A stretch of 64,000 bases of DNA from Pseudaquabacterium pictum (GCF_005403045.1 NZ_BJCL01000001.1:248001-312000); one strand, 5' to 3'. Counted from the first letter of the stretch, positions 1-8,455 are shown. Numbers and translations: made by a program. The notes: generated by a model from the letters alone, not told the origin.

Positions 1-62
1 GAAGCCGTTTGCGACAGCAGCAACGCGGCACACAGTGCGCCAGTGCGGAGGAGGGTGTTCAT
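1..62 (-). CDS. Start of a secreted protein, cut by the window edge
   Basis: Only the first 20 codons are present. They read MNTLLRTGALCAALLLSQTA, a basic start followed by a hydrophobic stretch, so this is a signal peptide of an exported protein. An AGGAAGGA ribosome binding site lies 10 bases before the ATG at 62. The gene starts 35 bases after the stop of the COG3014 lipoprotein gene on the same strand, so the two are probably co-transcribed. COG3014 genes often sit beside LpoB-type (COG3417) lipoprotein genes in other Proteobacteria, which makes that a possible identity, but nothing in the 20 visible residues proves it. Confidence 0.6.
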   Translation of the reverse strand, partial: MNTLLRTGALCAALLLSQTA

Positions 63-97
63 CGGTGTCGGTCCTTCCTGCGTGGTCTTGTGGTTGC

Positions 98-1660
98 TCA
101 GGGCTTGGTGACGGCGCCGGTGGCGGCAGCCGGCTTCGCGGTGGGCTTGGGCGCCGCCGGTTGTGCAGCAGGCTTGGCCGCAGGCCTGGCGGCCGGCTTG
201 GCCGGTGCGGCGGTGGAAGCGGGCGTGACCAGGTTGCTGGGCACCGATGTGGCGGCCGACGGCGCGGCAGCCGGCGCGCCAGCGGCCAGCTGACCGAAGC
301 TGGTGGCCTGGCCCACGGTGACAGCGGCGCCGAGCAGCTGCACCGGCACCAGCATGTACTGGCCGGCGACCGTGACCACCTGGCCGGTGTCGCGGCCGTC
401 GACCAGCAGGCGGTGTTCGCCAGCCGGCAGATAGCCCCGCGCCACCGACACCACGCCCGGCAGCGTGCGCCAGATGCGGTCGTCGGCCTGCTCGGTGGCG
501 ATGGCCGCGGCCGCGCCGATCAAGCCGCCCAGCGGGCCGGCGGCCTTGTTCAGCTCGTTCTGCACCACGCCCTTGGCGACGGCGCGCACCACGCCACGCA
601 TCATCATGCCGGGCATCTCGTCCTTCAGGGCCCGGCGCGCCATCACGTTCAGGTCGGCCACCACGGCCGGCTGCAGCGTCACGTCTCCCAGGGTCAGCCG
701 CGACGGACCCGGCTGCACGCTGGGCTCGATCACCGGGTAGGAGATGCTGACGGAATTCAAGCGGCCCGCGACGGGCACCGGGATGGTGAAGTTCCTGGGC
801 TTGCGCGCCGGTGCGGTGCCGGATTCCAGCACGAACAGCACATCGGTCATGCGCTGCTTGCGGCGGTGGGTGAAGCTGGTGCGGTCGTCCAGCCCACGCA
901 GGCCTTCCATCAGCACCGGCGTGTCGGGCTTGAGCTCGATCGCCTTGCGGTAGCCCGGCGCGGCCAGGCCGCCTTCGTTCAGAACCTCGTAGAGGAAGCC
1001 GGCCAGGTAGTGGCTGAGGGCGTTCTGGTAGCCGTTCTTGAGCTTCAGCACCTCGGGATCGTTCAGGCTCTCGACCGGGTAGCCGTTGATCTCCTTGTTG
1101 GTGACCTGGGCGCCCTTGGCCTTGGCCTCCTGCTCGGCGGCCAGCGTCTCCTTGGAGCGCAGCTCGGCGATCACGGCCTCGCGCTCATGGGTGCGCTTGA
1201 TGTCGACGCGGGCGTTGTCCCAGTCGTTCTCGGCGATGCGGTTCAGCGCCAGTCGGGTGGTCAGCCAGACCTTCTCGTAGTCCTGGCCCTCATAGGGCTT
1301 CAGGCGCTCGCTGATCAGCGTGGCCCCGACCATGCCGAACAGCTTGTTCGGATCGGTCTTGGCCGTGTTTTCCCACTCGTTGACCTTGGCATCGGCGACC
1401 AGCCAGGCGGCGGTGCTGTCCTTGTACTGCCTGTTCTGGCGCAGCAACTCGCCACGCTCCAGGTTGAACAGCAGCGCCTTGCGGGCGTCGTCGGTGGTGG
1501 CCGAGGCCTCCAGCTGCTTCAGCGCGGCGGCCGGGCCACCGGCGGTGTTGGCCGCCTGCACCTGGGTGGCCAGCTTGTCGTGGCTCTCCATGTTGGCGCA
1601 ACCGGTCAAGACGACCACGGCCACCACCACGGCCCGCTGGGCCAACTGCCTAGAAAGCAT
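98..1660 (-). CDS. COG3014 family lipoprotein
   Basis: This 520-residue protein begins with a lipoprotein signal: a basic start, a run of Val/Ala, and the lipobox VLTGC, so it should be anchored in the envelope. The body resembles the uncharacterised COG3014 family, with TPR-like helical segments (roughly residues 30-210, including EKVWLTTRLALNRIAEND) before the beta-rich second half. The last 50 residues are a low-complexity Ala/Pro/Lys tail of the kind seen in periplasm- or cell-wall-spanning linkers. I chose the ATG at 1660 because GGGAG lies just before it and it places the lipobox correctly; an upstream in-frame extension to 1738 would bury the signal. The downstream neighbour is another exported protein. 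The biochemical role is unknown. Confidence 0.8.
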   Translation of the reverse strand: MLSRQLAQRAVVVAVVVLTGCANMESHDKLATQVQAANTAGGPAAALKQLEASATTDDARKALLFNLERGELLRQNRQYKDSTAAWLVADAKVNEWENTAKTDPNKLFGMVGATLISERLKPYEGQDYEKVWLTTRLALNRIAENDWDNARVDIKRTHEREAVIAELRSKETLAAEQEAKAKGAQVTNKEINGYPVESLNDPEVLKLKNGYQNALSHYLAGFLYEVLNEGGLAAPGYRKAIELKPDTPVLMEGLRGLDDRTSFTHRRKQRMTDVLFVLESGTAPARKPRNFTIPVPVAGRLNSVSISYPVIEPSVQPGPSRLTLGDVTLQPAVVADLNVMARRALKDEMPGMMMRGVVRAVAKGVVQNELNKAAGPLGGLIGAAAAIATEQADDRIWRTLPGVVSVARGYLPAGEHRLLVDGRDTGQVVTVAGQYMLVPVQLLGAAVTVGQATSFGQLAAGAPAAAPSAATSVPSNLVTPASTAAPAKPAARPAAKPAAQPAAPKPTAKPAAATGAVTKP

Positions 1661-1735
1661 CGCTTCTCCCTGATCTGGATGTTCTGATCCGAGGAGGCGC
1701 ACGGTCAGTCGCCGCGGCTCGTCCTCGCCTCGAAC

Positions 1736-1750
1736 CACTTTATCAAAGTG
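1736..1750. promoter_or_regulatory. Perfect inverted repeat upstream of the COG3014 gene
   Basis: CACTTT-ATC-AAAGTG is a perfect 6-3-6 inverted repeat about 76 bases upstream of the COG3014 start codon, in the 144-base gap before the next gene. It is AT-rich in a very GC-rich setting and has no following T-run, so an operator fits better than a terminator. The binding protein is unknown. Confidence 0.3.
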
Positions 1751-1804
1751 TTTCCAGACTGTTGCGCGAAGTTGCCCCCCTGCATCCAGGGTCCGTGCAC
1801 AAGT

Positions 1805-2836
1805 TCAACGAAGCTTGTCCGCCTCGGAGGTGAAGGCATCGGCGATGAAGTCGTCAGCCGCCAGGTTGCGGTGCGCGATCAGGTCGGTCTGCGCTGCGTC
1901 CACCATGGCCGGCGTGCCGCAGGCATAGACCTGGTGGCCGGACAGGTCGGGCCAGTCGGCCATCACCGCCTGGTGCACCAGGCCGATGCGCCCGCGCCAG
2001 GCATCACCGGCCGGTGCGTCCGACAGCACCGGGATGTAGCGCAGCTGGGGCCAGTCGGCAGCGGTCTGCAGCGCCCAGTCATGCAGGTACAGGTCGCGGC
2101 GGGTGCGGCAGCCCCAGTACAGCCAGGCCGGGCGTGTGTCACCGGTGTCGCGCAACTGCTCGATCAGCGCCTTCACCGGCGCCAGGCCGGTGCCCGAGGC
2201 CAGCAGGATGATGGGCTTGGCCGACTCCCGCAGGAAAAAGCTGCCGAACGGCCCTTCCATGCGCAGGATGTCCTTCTCCTTCAGGGTGCTGAACACCTGG
2301 TCGGTGAACAGTCCGCCGGGCAGGTGGCGGATGTGCAGCTCGATGGAGGGTGGGTTGTCCAGCCGCGAGGGCGCATTGGCCATCGAGTAGCTGCGGCGGG
2401 CACCGTCGCGCAGGATGAACTCGATGTACTGGCCGGCGTGGTACTGGAAGCGCTGGTTGGCCGGCAGTTGCAGCCGCAGCACCGCCACATCGGGCGCCGG
2501 GCGGTGGATCGCCAGCACGCGGGTGGGCATCTTCAGCACCGGGTACTCGCCAGCGCCAGGCACGCTGCGGGCCTCCAGCGTGCAGTCGGTCTGCGGCGTG
2601 GCGCAGCAGGTCAGCACCAGGCCGGCTTCCTCCTCGGTCGCGGTCAGGGCCTTCAGCTGGTGGGCGCCATGCAGCACCCGGCCGTCGAGCAGCCGGCTCT
2701 TGCAGGAACCGCAGGCGCCATCCTTGCAGCCGTAAGGCAAGCCCACGCCCTGACGGATGGCCGCAGCCAGCAGGGTTTCGTCACGCTGCACCTGGAAGAC
2801 CAGGCCCGAGGGTTGGAGGGTGATGCGCAGGGTCAT
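1805..2836 (-). CDS. 2Fe-2S/FAD/NAD(P)H reductase (AscD-like, CDP-6-deoxy-delta-3,4-glucoseen reductase family)
   Basis: This 343-residue soluble oxidoreductase has three domains in order. First is a plant-type ferredoxin domain with the cluster ligands Cys37, Cys42 and Cys45 (CKDGACGSC) and a fourth at Cys77 or Cys78. Next is an FAD domain with RRSYSMAN (about residues 149-156). Last is an NAD(P)H domain with LLASGTGLAP and a C-terminal YACGTPAMV. The layout matches phenol hydroxylase and benzoate dioxygenase reductases. In Burkholderiales such stand-alone copies are usually named after AscD of deoxysugar synthesis. No deoxysugar or oxygenase genes are nearby, so its electron acceptor cannot be named. 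It stands alone on its strand, divergent from the epimerase gene. Confidence 0.85.
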   Translation of the reverse strand: MTLRITLQPSGLVFQVQRDETLLAAAIRQGVGLPYGCKDGACGSCKSRLLDGRVLHGAHQLKALTATEEEAGLVLTCCATPQTDCTLEARSVPGAGEYPVLKMPTRVLAIHRPAPDVAVLRLQLPANQRFQYHAGQYIEFILRDGARRSYSMANAPSRLDNPPSIELHIRHLPGGLFTDQVFSTLKEKDILRMEGPFGSFFLRESAKPIILLASGTGLAPVKALIEQLRDTGDTRPAWLYWGCRTRRDLYLHDWALQTAADWPQLRYIPVLSDAPAGDAWRGRIGLVHQAVMADWPDLSGHQVYACGTPAMVDAAQTDLIAHRNLAADDFIADAFTSEADKLR

Positions 2837-2947
2837 GCCGGGCAGGGCGGTGCGGACCGCGGAAGAAAAGGGTGGAACAGTGCGCCAGGGGGCAGGGAAG
2901 CCGGCACGTAAACTCGTTGCAATTGTGCCCCGCGCCCCTTGTCGACC

Positions 2948-3838
2948 ATGCCCGCCGCCGCCATGACCCGCCAGCCCAGCCTGCTGGTGGTGGGCTGCGG
3001 TGATGTCGGCTTGCGGGTGCTGCGGCTGCTGCGCGGCCGCTGGCGGCTGCTGGCGTTGACCTCGTCACCCGAGCGCCAGGCCACGCTGCGTGCCGCCGGC
3101 GCCGTGCCGGTGCTGGGCAACCTGGACGATGCCGCCAGCCTGGCCCGCATCGGCAGCCTGGCCGACCGGGTGCTGCACCTGGCACCGCCGCCGTCGCACG
3201 GCCGCACCGACACCCGCACCGCGCACCTGCTGCAGGCCCTGGCCCGCGGTGGCCGGGTGCAGCGGCTGGTCTACGGCAGCACCACCGGGGTCTATGGCGA
3301 TGCCCAGGGCGCGAAGTTCGACGAGACCCGCGCCGTGGCACCGGGCACCGACCGCGCCTGGCGCCGGGTGGATGCCGAAGCCCGGCTGCGCGCCTTTGGC
3401 CTGGCCACCGGCGCGGCGGTGACCCTGCTGCGCATCCCGGGCATCTATGCCGGTGACCGGCCCGGCGGCCACCCGCGTGAACGGCTGGCCCGCGGCACGC
3501 CGGCGCTGCGCGCCGAGGACGACGTCTACACCAACCACATCCATGCCGACGATCTGGCGCGGGCCTGCGTGGCAGCGCTGTGGCGTGGCGGCCGGCAACG
3601 GGTGGTCAACGTCTGCGACGACACCGACCTGCGCATGGGCGACTACTTCGACCTGGCCGCCGACCTCTGCGGCCTGCCGCGGCCGCCGCGCCTGTCGCGC
3701 GCCGAGGCGGCGGCCGTGTTGTCGCCAATGCAGCTGAGCTTCATGGGTGAATCCCGCCGGCTGCTGAACCGGCGGCTGAAGCAGGAATTGCGCTTGCGCC
3801 TGCGCCACCCGACGGTGGCCACCGGCCTGCTGGCCTGA
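2948..3838 (+). CDS. SDR-family NAD-dependent epimerase/dehydratase-like protein (YeeZ type)
   Basis: The product is about 296 residues. Near the N terminus it has the nucleotide-binding turn LLVVGCGDVGLRVLRLL, which differs from the classical GxxGxxG of extended SDR enzymes and resembles atypical YeeZ-like members. The motif YGSTTGVYGD (about residues 100-109) holds the usual active-site Ser/Thr and Tyr region, but no YxxxK is seen, so catalysis may differ or be absent. LLRIPGIYAGDRPG and HIHADDLARA are typical of the family's second half. The start is uncertain: ATGs at 2948 and 2963 and a TTG at 2939 are all in frame and none has a good ribosome binding site. The substrate is unknown. Confidence 0.75.
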   Translation: MPAAAMTRQPSLLVVGCGDVGLRVLRLLRGRWRLLALTSSPERQATLRAAGAVPVLGNLDDAASLARIGSLADRVLHLAPPPSHGRTDTRTAHLLQALARGGRVQRLVYGSTTGVYGDAQGAKFDETRAVAPGTDRAWRRVDAEARLRAFGLATGAAVTLLRIPGIYAGDRPGGHPRERLARGTPALRAEDDVYTNHIHADDLARACVAALWRGGRQRVVNVCDDTDLRMGDYFDLAADLCGLPRPPRLSRAEAAAVLSPMQLSFMGESRRLLNRRLKQELRLRLRHPTVATGLLA

Positions 3839-3853
3839 TCCGGCCAGGCCGCC

Positions 3854-4909
3854 TCAGATGCCCTGGGCGCGCCGCAGCGTCTTCATGCGATCGACGCTGT
3901 GGACCTTCAGCGTCTGCTGGCCGTCGGCCCGCTCGATCATCAGGCTGATCTCGCGCTCGGGCGCGCCGCCGGCCCACAGTGCCTGCCACAGGCCGGCCAG
4001 CGTCTGCACCTCGGTGCCGTCGATGCGCAGGATGCGGTCGCCCACCGCCAGGCCGGCCACATCGGCCGGGCTGTCGTCGCTGACCCGCACCACGCGGATG
4101 CGGCCCTCGACCTCGGCGCAGTTCAGCCCCAGCCAGGCCCGCCGGCTGGCCGCGCCGAACCCCTGCTGTCGCAAATCGGCCAGGATGGGCGTGACGAGAT
4201 CCACCGGCACGAACATGTTGCCGCTGCGCCGTGGCGCTGGCGTCGGGCCGGCTGCGGCACCGGTGGCATCGGCCACCACCAGCGAGCCGATGCCCACCAG
4301 CTCACCGGCGGTGTTGAACAGGCCGGCGCCGCTGTGGTCGCGCCGCGGCGGTGCGGTGAACAGCGCGCCGTCGATGTGGTACTCCCAGTAGCCCGAGAAC
4401 GGCCGGCGGGCCACCAGCTCGGCCACGCTGACCGCACCATCGTCCCCGCCGCTGGCCACCATCAGCGGCTGCTCCGCAACCAGCCGGTCGGCGCGGCCCA
4501 GCGGCGCGGGCTCCAGGCCCAGTGGCGCCAGCGCCTGCAGCAGGCCGAAGCCGGTGGCCACGTCATAGCCCACCACCCGCGCCGGCACGCGGCGGCCGTC
4601 GTCACGCAGCAGTTCCACCCGCTCGGCCTCCAACACCAGGTAGCCGATGGTCAGCACCAGACCGTCCTGGCTGATCAGCACACCGGAGCCCTGCCGCGCC
4701 TTGCCCAGTGTGTTGGCGGACCGCGCCTCATCCACCGCCACGGTTTCCACGCCGAGCACGGACTGCTGCGCGCGCTGCAGGGCGCGCGACTGGTCGCTCA
4801 ACGGGGCATCGGCCGCCTGCGCCTCCGGCATCAACAGCAGAACGGCAGCCAGCACGGCCAGCAGCATGGTCCAGGCGACAGTGGAACCCTGGGACAGACG
4901 ACGCTTCAT
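3854..4909 (-). CDS. Exported trypsin-like PDZ protein, probably a catalytically dead protease
   Basis: This 351-residue protein has a signal peptide (hydrophobic residues 13-27, likely cut after AQA at 30-32), an HtrA-like chymotrypsin fold (about 45-260) and a C-terminal PDZ domain (about 265-345, with SPADVAGLAVGDRILRIDG). The triad looks broken. Where HtrA proteins read TNxHVV around the catalytic His, this one reads LTIGYLV, with Tyr90 at the His position. The Asp motif TDLALL is TGFGLL, with Gly120 at the Asp position. Only the Ser is kept, as Ser193 in DHSGAGLFN. It may act as a scaffold, chaperone or regulator of another protease. The ATG at 4909 is supported by GGGAG 6 bases upstream. 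Confidence 0.8.
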   Translation of the reverse strand: MKRRLSQGSTVAWTMLLAVLAAVLLLMPEAQAADAPLSDQSRALQRAQQSVLGVETVAVDEARSANTLGKARQGSGVLISQDGLVLTIGYLVLEAERVELLRDDGRRVPARVVGYDVATGFGLLQALAPLGLEPAPLGRADRLVAEQPLMVASGGDDGAVSVAELVARRPFSGYWEYHIDGALFTAPPRRDHSGAGLFNTAGELVGIGSLVVADATGAAAGPTPAPRRSGNMFVPVDLVTPILADLRQQGFGAASRRAWLGLNCAEVEGRIRVVRVSDDSPADVAGLAVGDRILRIDGTEVQTLAGLWQALWAGGAPEREISLMIERADGQQTLKVHSVDRMKTLRRAQGI

Positions 4910-5020
4910 CGCAGCACTCCCGACGTGGTGGGCCAGGCTGCAAGCATGAACCGTTCCGCTGACCCCTGTCCACACGGGGGGATGCAGCGGCAGTCGCCGG
5001 TCAGGGCCGGCGTGGTGGGC

Positions 5021-5626
5021 TCAGCGCCGGCGTGGCGGGCCGCCGAAGGGCAGGCGGCCGCGCCACCAGCTGAGCATCAGCCAGGCGCCCAGCATGCCGC
5101 CCAGGTGGGCGAAGTGGGCGACGCCGCTCGGCCCCCACAGGCCCGACAGCAGCTCGATCGCGCCGAACACCAGCACGAAGGTGCGCGCCTTCATCGGGAT
5201 GGGCGGAATCAGCGGCACGATCACCCGGTTGGGGAACAGCATGCCGAAGGACAGCAGCAAACCGTACAGACCGCCCGAGGCGCCCACCGTGGGCGCGCCC
5301 GAGCCGGTGAGCATGGTGAACACCAGCTGCACCAGGGCCGCCGCCACCACGCTGGCGGCCAGCAACTGCAGGTAGCGGCGCGGGCCCCACAGGCGCTCGA
5401 GCTCGCTGCCGAACATCCACATGCCCAGCATGTTGAAGAACAGGTGCATGAAATCGCCGTGCAGGAAGGCGTAGGTCAGCACCTGCCAGGGCCAGAAGCC
5501 GCCGCTGCCCAGCGGCCACAGCGCGAACAGCGGTTCCAGCGGCAGGAAGCGCAGCAGCGTCTGTGCAAAGAACACTGCAGAGCAGATGATCATCAACGCC
5601 TGGGTGACCGGGGGCAGAGGCGGCAT
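5021..5626 (-). CDS. Rhomboid family intramembrane serine protease
   Basis: This 201-residue inner-membrane protein has about six hydrophobic segments. It carries the rhomboid hallmarks: HGDFMHLFFNM (residues 56-66), the nucleophile motif GASGGLYG with Ser117, and AHLGGMLGAW with His174 as catalytic partner. Rhomboids cut single-pass membrane proteins within the bilayer; the substrate here is unknown. The start at 5626 is chosen because family members begin shortly before the first membrane segment. The reading frame stays open upstream through the tRNA gene, but that is not coding. There is no clear ribosome binding site. The gene begins 46 bases after the 3' end of tRNA-Leu on the same strand with no terminator between, so the two are probably co-transcribed. 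Confidence 0.88.
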   Translation of the reverse strand: MPPLPPVTQALMIICSAVFFAQTLLRFLPLEPLFALWPLGSGGFWPWQVLTYAFLHGDFMHLFFNMLGMWMFGSELERLWGPRRYLQLLAASVVAAALVQLVFTMLTGSGAPTVGASGGLYGLLLSFGMLFPNRVIVPLIPPIPMKARTFVLVFGAIELLSGLWGPSGVAHFAHLGGMLGAWLMLSWWRGRLPFGGPPRRR

Positions 5627-5672
5627 GGAGGAGCGTTGGGCAGCTGGGGCGGCGCAAGCCGGGGGAGGGGTG

Positions 5673-5757
5673 TGGTGCCCGCGGCCAGACTCGAACTGGC
5701 ACGCCTTGCGGCGGCGGATTTTGAATCCGCTACGTCTACCGATTTCGTCACGCGGGC
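5673..5757 (-). tRNA. tRNA-Leu(CAA)
   Basis: Read on the minus strand, the sequence folds into a class II tRNA. The acceptor stem GCCCGCG pairs with CGCGGGC (5677-5683). The anticodon stem GCGGA/TCCGC encloses the loop TTCAAAA, giving anticodon CAA. A long variable arm (GCCGCAAGGC region) and a T-arm with GTTCGAGTC are present. The terminal CCA is encoded at 5673-5675. The long variable arm and the anticodon both indicate leucine, reading UUG codons. Confidence 0.96.
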
Positions 5758-5789
5758 AGGCCGCAGCGAGGAGCTTGCCGCGGTCTGCG

Positions 5790-5795
5790 ATTATG
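5790..5795 (-). promoter_or_regulatory. Candidate -10 box for tRNA-Leu
   Basis: CATAAT on the minus strand matches the sigma-70 -10 consensus at five of six positions and lies 32 bases upstream of the tRNA 5' end, leaving a short leader for RNase P to remove. No clear -35 box is visible. Confidence 0.4.
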
Positions 5796-5853
5796 TCACG
5801 CGTGTTCAGCGGGCCCAGGCGGCGGCTGACACAATCCGGGCAGGAGGTGTCAC

Positions 5854-6765
5854 TTGTCGCGCAATCCCTATCCCACCATCGAAGACGTGATCGGCCAGAC
5901 GCCGGTCGTGCGCCTGCAACGCCTGCCCGGGCCCACCAGCGACAGCCGCGGCAACGTGGTGCTGGGCAAGCTGGAGGGCAACAATCCGGCCGGCTCGGTG
6001 AAGGACCGGCCGGCGATGAGCATGATCCGCCGTGCCGAGGAGCGCGGTGACATCCGCCCCGGCGACACCCTGATCGAGGCCACATCGGGCAACACCGGCA
6101 TCGCGCTGGCCATGGCCGCCGCCATCCGCGGCTACCACATGGTGCTGATCATGCCGGAGGACCTGTCCATCGAGCGGGCCCAGACGATGAAGGCCTATGG
6201 CGCCGAACTGATCCTCACGCCCCGCTCTGGCGGCATGGAGTACGCCCGCGACCTGGCCGAGCAGATGCAGCGCGACGGCAAGGGCCGCGTGCTCGACCAG
6301 TTCGCCAACGGCGACAACCCGCGCATCCACTTCGAGACCACCGGCCCGGAGATCTGGCAGCAGACCGGTGGGCGGGTGACGCACTTCGTCAGCGCGATGG
6401 GCACCACCGGCACCATCACCGGGGTGGGGCGGTACCTGAAGCAGCAGAACCCGAACGTGCGCATCGTCGGCGCCCAGCCGGCCGAGGGCTCGCGCATCCC
6501 CGGCATCCGCAAGTGGCCCGAGGCCTACCTGCCGAAGATCTACGACCCCGCGCAGGTGGACGAACTGGTGCTTGTCAGCCAGGCCGATGCCGAGGACATG
6601 GCACGCCGCCTGGCGCGGCAGGAAGGGCTGTTTGCCGGCATCTCGGCCGCTGGCGCCGCCTGGGTGGCGCTGCAGCTGGCCCAGCAGCTGACCGAGGCCA
6701 CCATCGTCTTCATCGTCTGCGACCGTGGCGAGCGCTACCTGTCGACCGGCGTGTTTCCGGCCTGA
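5854..6765 (+). CDS. cysM: Cysteine synthase B (O-acetylserine sulfhydrylase, CysM type)
   Basis: This 303-residue PLP enzyme makes cysteine from O-acetylserine and sulfide or thiosulfate in the cytoplasm. The PLP lysine is Lys50 in NPAGSVKDRPA. The substrate loop TSGNTGIALA and the phosphate-binding GTTGTITG are intact. The C-terminal CDRGERYLSTG is typical of CysM rather than CysK. The start codon is TTG at 5854, fixed by a near-perfect AGGAGGTG ribosome binding site at 5842-5849. A nudix hydrolase gene follows after 14 bases and a TusA-like gene after that, so sulfur assimilation and sulfur transfer proteins may share one transcript. Confidence 0.95.
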   Translation: MSRNPYPTIEDVIGQTPVVRLQRLPGPTSDSRGNVVLGKLEGNNPAGSVKDRPAMSMIRRAEERGDIRPGDTLIEATSGNTGIALAMAAAIRGYHMVLIMPEDLSIERAQTMKAYGAELILTPRSGGMEYARDLAEQMQRDGKGRVLDQFANGDNPRIHFETTGPEIWQQTGGRVTHFVSAMGTTGTITGVGRYLKQQNPNVRIVGAQPAEGSRIPGIRKWPEAYLPKIYDPAQVDELVLVSQADAEDMARRLARQEGLFAGISAAGAAWVALQLAQQLTEATIVFIVCDRGERYLSTGVFPA

Positions 6766-6779
6766 CCGCAAGGATTGCC

Positions 6780-7319
6780 ATGGCCCACGCCTTCCGCTTC
6801 TGCCCATCCTGCAGCACCGAGCTGCAGCCCACCGAAAGCCTGGAGGACGGCGGCCTCAAGACCCGCCTGCGCTGCCCGGCCTGCCAGTGGACGCACTGGA
6901 ACAACCCGACGCCGGTGCTGGCTGCCATCATCGAATGCGCCGACCAGGGCGGCCGGGTGCTGCTGGCCCGCAACGCGGCCTGGTCGGGTCGCATGTTCGC
7001 GCTGATCACCGGCTTCATGGAGGCCGGCGAGACGCCCGAGGAAGGCATCACCCGCGAGGTGGCCGAGGAGACCAACCTGGAGGTGCTGTCGCTGGACCTG
7101 ATCGGCGTCTACGACTTCCAGCGCATGAACCAGGTCATCATCGCCTACCACGCACTGGCCCGCGGCGAGGTGCGGCTGTCACCCGAGCTGGCCGAGTACA
7201 AGCTGTACGCGCCCGAGGACCTGGTCTGCTGGCCCGCCGGCACCGGCTATGCGCTGGCCGCCTGGCTGCGCCGGCGCGGCATCGAGCCGCGCTTCATGGA
7301 CCTGCCGCGCCGCGGCTGA
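6780..7319 (+). CDS. NUDIX hydrolase with N-terminal zinc ribbon
   Basis: This 179-residue protein starts with a zinc ribbon (Cys8, Cys11, Cys32, Cys35), followed by a Nudix domain. The Nudix box spans residues 78-100 (GFMEAGETPEEGITREVAEE, then TNL) and keeps the metal-binding REVAEE core; the usual Gly of the EExG element is Asn99. The layout resembles a shortened NudC-like enzyme, so a dinucleotide such as NADH is a possible substrate, though this is only inference. The start ATG at 6780 has AGGA about seven bases upstream. It sits in the cysM-nudix-tusA run. Confidence 0.9.
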   Translation: MAHAFRFCPSCSTELQPTESLEDGGLKTRLRCPACQWTHWNNPTPVLAAIIECADQGGRVLLARNAAWSGRMFALITGFMEAGETPEEGITREVAEETNLEVLSLDLIGVYDFQRMNQVIIAYHALARGEVRLSPELAEYKLYAPEDLVCWPAGTGYALAAWLRRRGIEPRFMDLPRRG

Positions 7320-7346
7320 CCACCCTGCCAACCACCACCGACCACC

Positions 7347-7574
7347 ATGGACGCCACCCAAGAACTCGACACCCGCGGCCTGAACTGCCCGCTGCCCATC
7401 CTGAAGGCCAAGAAGGCACTGGCCGCACTGCAGAGCGGCGAGGTGCTGAAGGTGGTGTCGACCGACCCGGGCTCGTTGCGCGATTTCCAGGCCTTCGCGC
7501 GGCAGACTGGCCACGAACTGGTCGAGCAGACCAGCATCGGCAACGAGTTCGTGCACCTGATGCGCCGACGCTGA
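7347..7574 (+). CDS. TusA/SirA-family sulfurtransferase
   Basis: This 75-residue protein has the family signature RGLNCPLPILKAKKAL near its start, with Cys14 in the CPxP motif as the persulfide-carrying residue. The full-length alpha/beta fold of TusA proteins (70-80 residues) fits. TusA relays sulfur from cysteine desulfurases to tRNA 2-thiolation or to other sulfur pathways; which applies here cannot be told. It begins 27 bases after the nudix stop in the same direction, which places it in a probable operon with cysM. Confidence 0.92.
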   Translation: MDATQELDTRGLNCPLPILKAKKALAALQSGEVLKVVSTDPGSLRDFQAFARQTGHELVEQTSIGNEFVHLMRRR

Positions 7575-7588
7575 GCCGGCGCCGGGCC

Positions 7589-8455
7589 TCAGAGGTGCAG
7601 GCCCTGCAGATAGGCGCGGAAGCTGGCGCCGACCTCGGGGTGGTTGAGCGCCAGCTCGACGTTGGCCTGCAGGAAGCCTTCCTTGCTGCCGCAGTCGTAG
7701 CGCTGCCCTTCGTAGCGGAAGGCGAACACCTTCTCGCGGCGCAACAGCGAGGCGATGCCGTCGGTCAGCTGGATCTCGCCACCCACGCCGCGCGGCTGGC
7801 TCGCGATCTCGTGGAACACGCCAGGCGTCAGGATGTAGCGCCCGGCCACGCCCAGGCGCGAGGGTGCGTCTTCGGGCGCCGGCTTCTCGACGATGCGGTT
7901 GACATCGACCAGCCGGTCGTTGACGCGGATGCCGTCGACGATGCCATAGCGCCGGGTGTGCTCCAGCGGCACCTCCTGCACCGCCAGGATGGAGGCGCGC
8001 CACTCGTTGAACTGCTCGACCATCTGCTTGAGCACTGGCGGGCTGCCGACCATCAGGTCGTCGGCCAGCAGCACCGCGAAGGGCTCGTTGCCCACCAGGC
8101 GCTGGCCGCACAGCACCGCATGGCCCAGGCCCAGTGCCTGCGCCTGGCGCACGTAGATGCATTCCATGTCATGCGGCTTCACACTGCGTACCACATGCAA
8201 GAGCTCTTCCTTGCCCGCCTGTTCCAGGGCTACCTCCAACTCGAAGGTCATGTCAAAGTGATCTTCGATCGGTCGTTTGTGGCGACCTGTCACAAAGATC
8301 ATCTCCCGCACGCCCGCGGCATACGCTTCTTCCACCGCATACTGGATGAGGGGTTTGTCCACCACCGGCAGCATCTCCTTCGGCTGCGCCTTGGTCGCAG
8401 GCAGGAAACGGGTGCCGAGGCCGGCCACCGGGAAAATCGCCTTCTTGACAAACAT
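7589..8455 (-). CDS. galU: UTP-glucose-1-phosphate uridylyltransferase
   Basis: This 288-residue nucleotidyltransferase makes UDP-glucose for envelope polysaccharides and trehalose. The N-terminal [19 protein letters not shown] is the UTP-binding signature, PKEMLP is fully kept, and [10 protein letters not shown] and [10 protein letters not shown] are standard GalU motifs. I take the ATG at 8455 because the conserved protein begins [11 protein letters not shown]. An in-frame ATG at 8497 would add 14 poorly conserved residues. The site lacks a good ribosome binding sequence, so the start is less certain than the identity. It converges with the tusA-like gene (14-base gap) and is divergent from the following gene. 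Confidence 0.95.
   Translation of the reverse strand: MFVKKAIFPVAGLGTRFLPATKAQPKEMLPVVDKPLIQYAVEEAYAAGVREMIFVTGRHKRPIEDHFDMTFELEVALEQAGKEELLHVVRSVKPHDMECIYVRQAQALGLGHAVLCGQRLVGNEPFAVLLADDLMVGSPPVLKQMVEQFNEWRASILAVQEVPLEHTRRYGIVDGIRVNDRLVDVNRIVEKPAPEDAPSRLGVAGRYILTPGVFHEIASQPRGVGGEIQLTDGIASLLRREKVFAFRYEGQRYDCGSKEGFLQANVELALNHPEVGASFRAYLQGLHL

Noticed and set aside
98-250. Short near-repeats in the COG3014 gene end as a DNA repeat element
   Set aside because: They encode an Ala/Pro/Lys-rich protein tail in frame and need no separate DNA-level explanation.
5627-6085. Upstream extension of the rhomboid frame through the tRNA and into cysM
   Set aside because: It crosses a clear tRNA and the opposite-strand cysM start; rhomboid homologues start near the first membrane helix.
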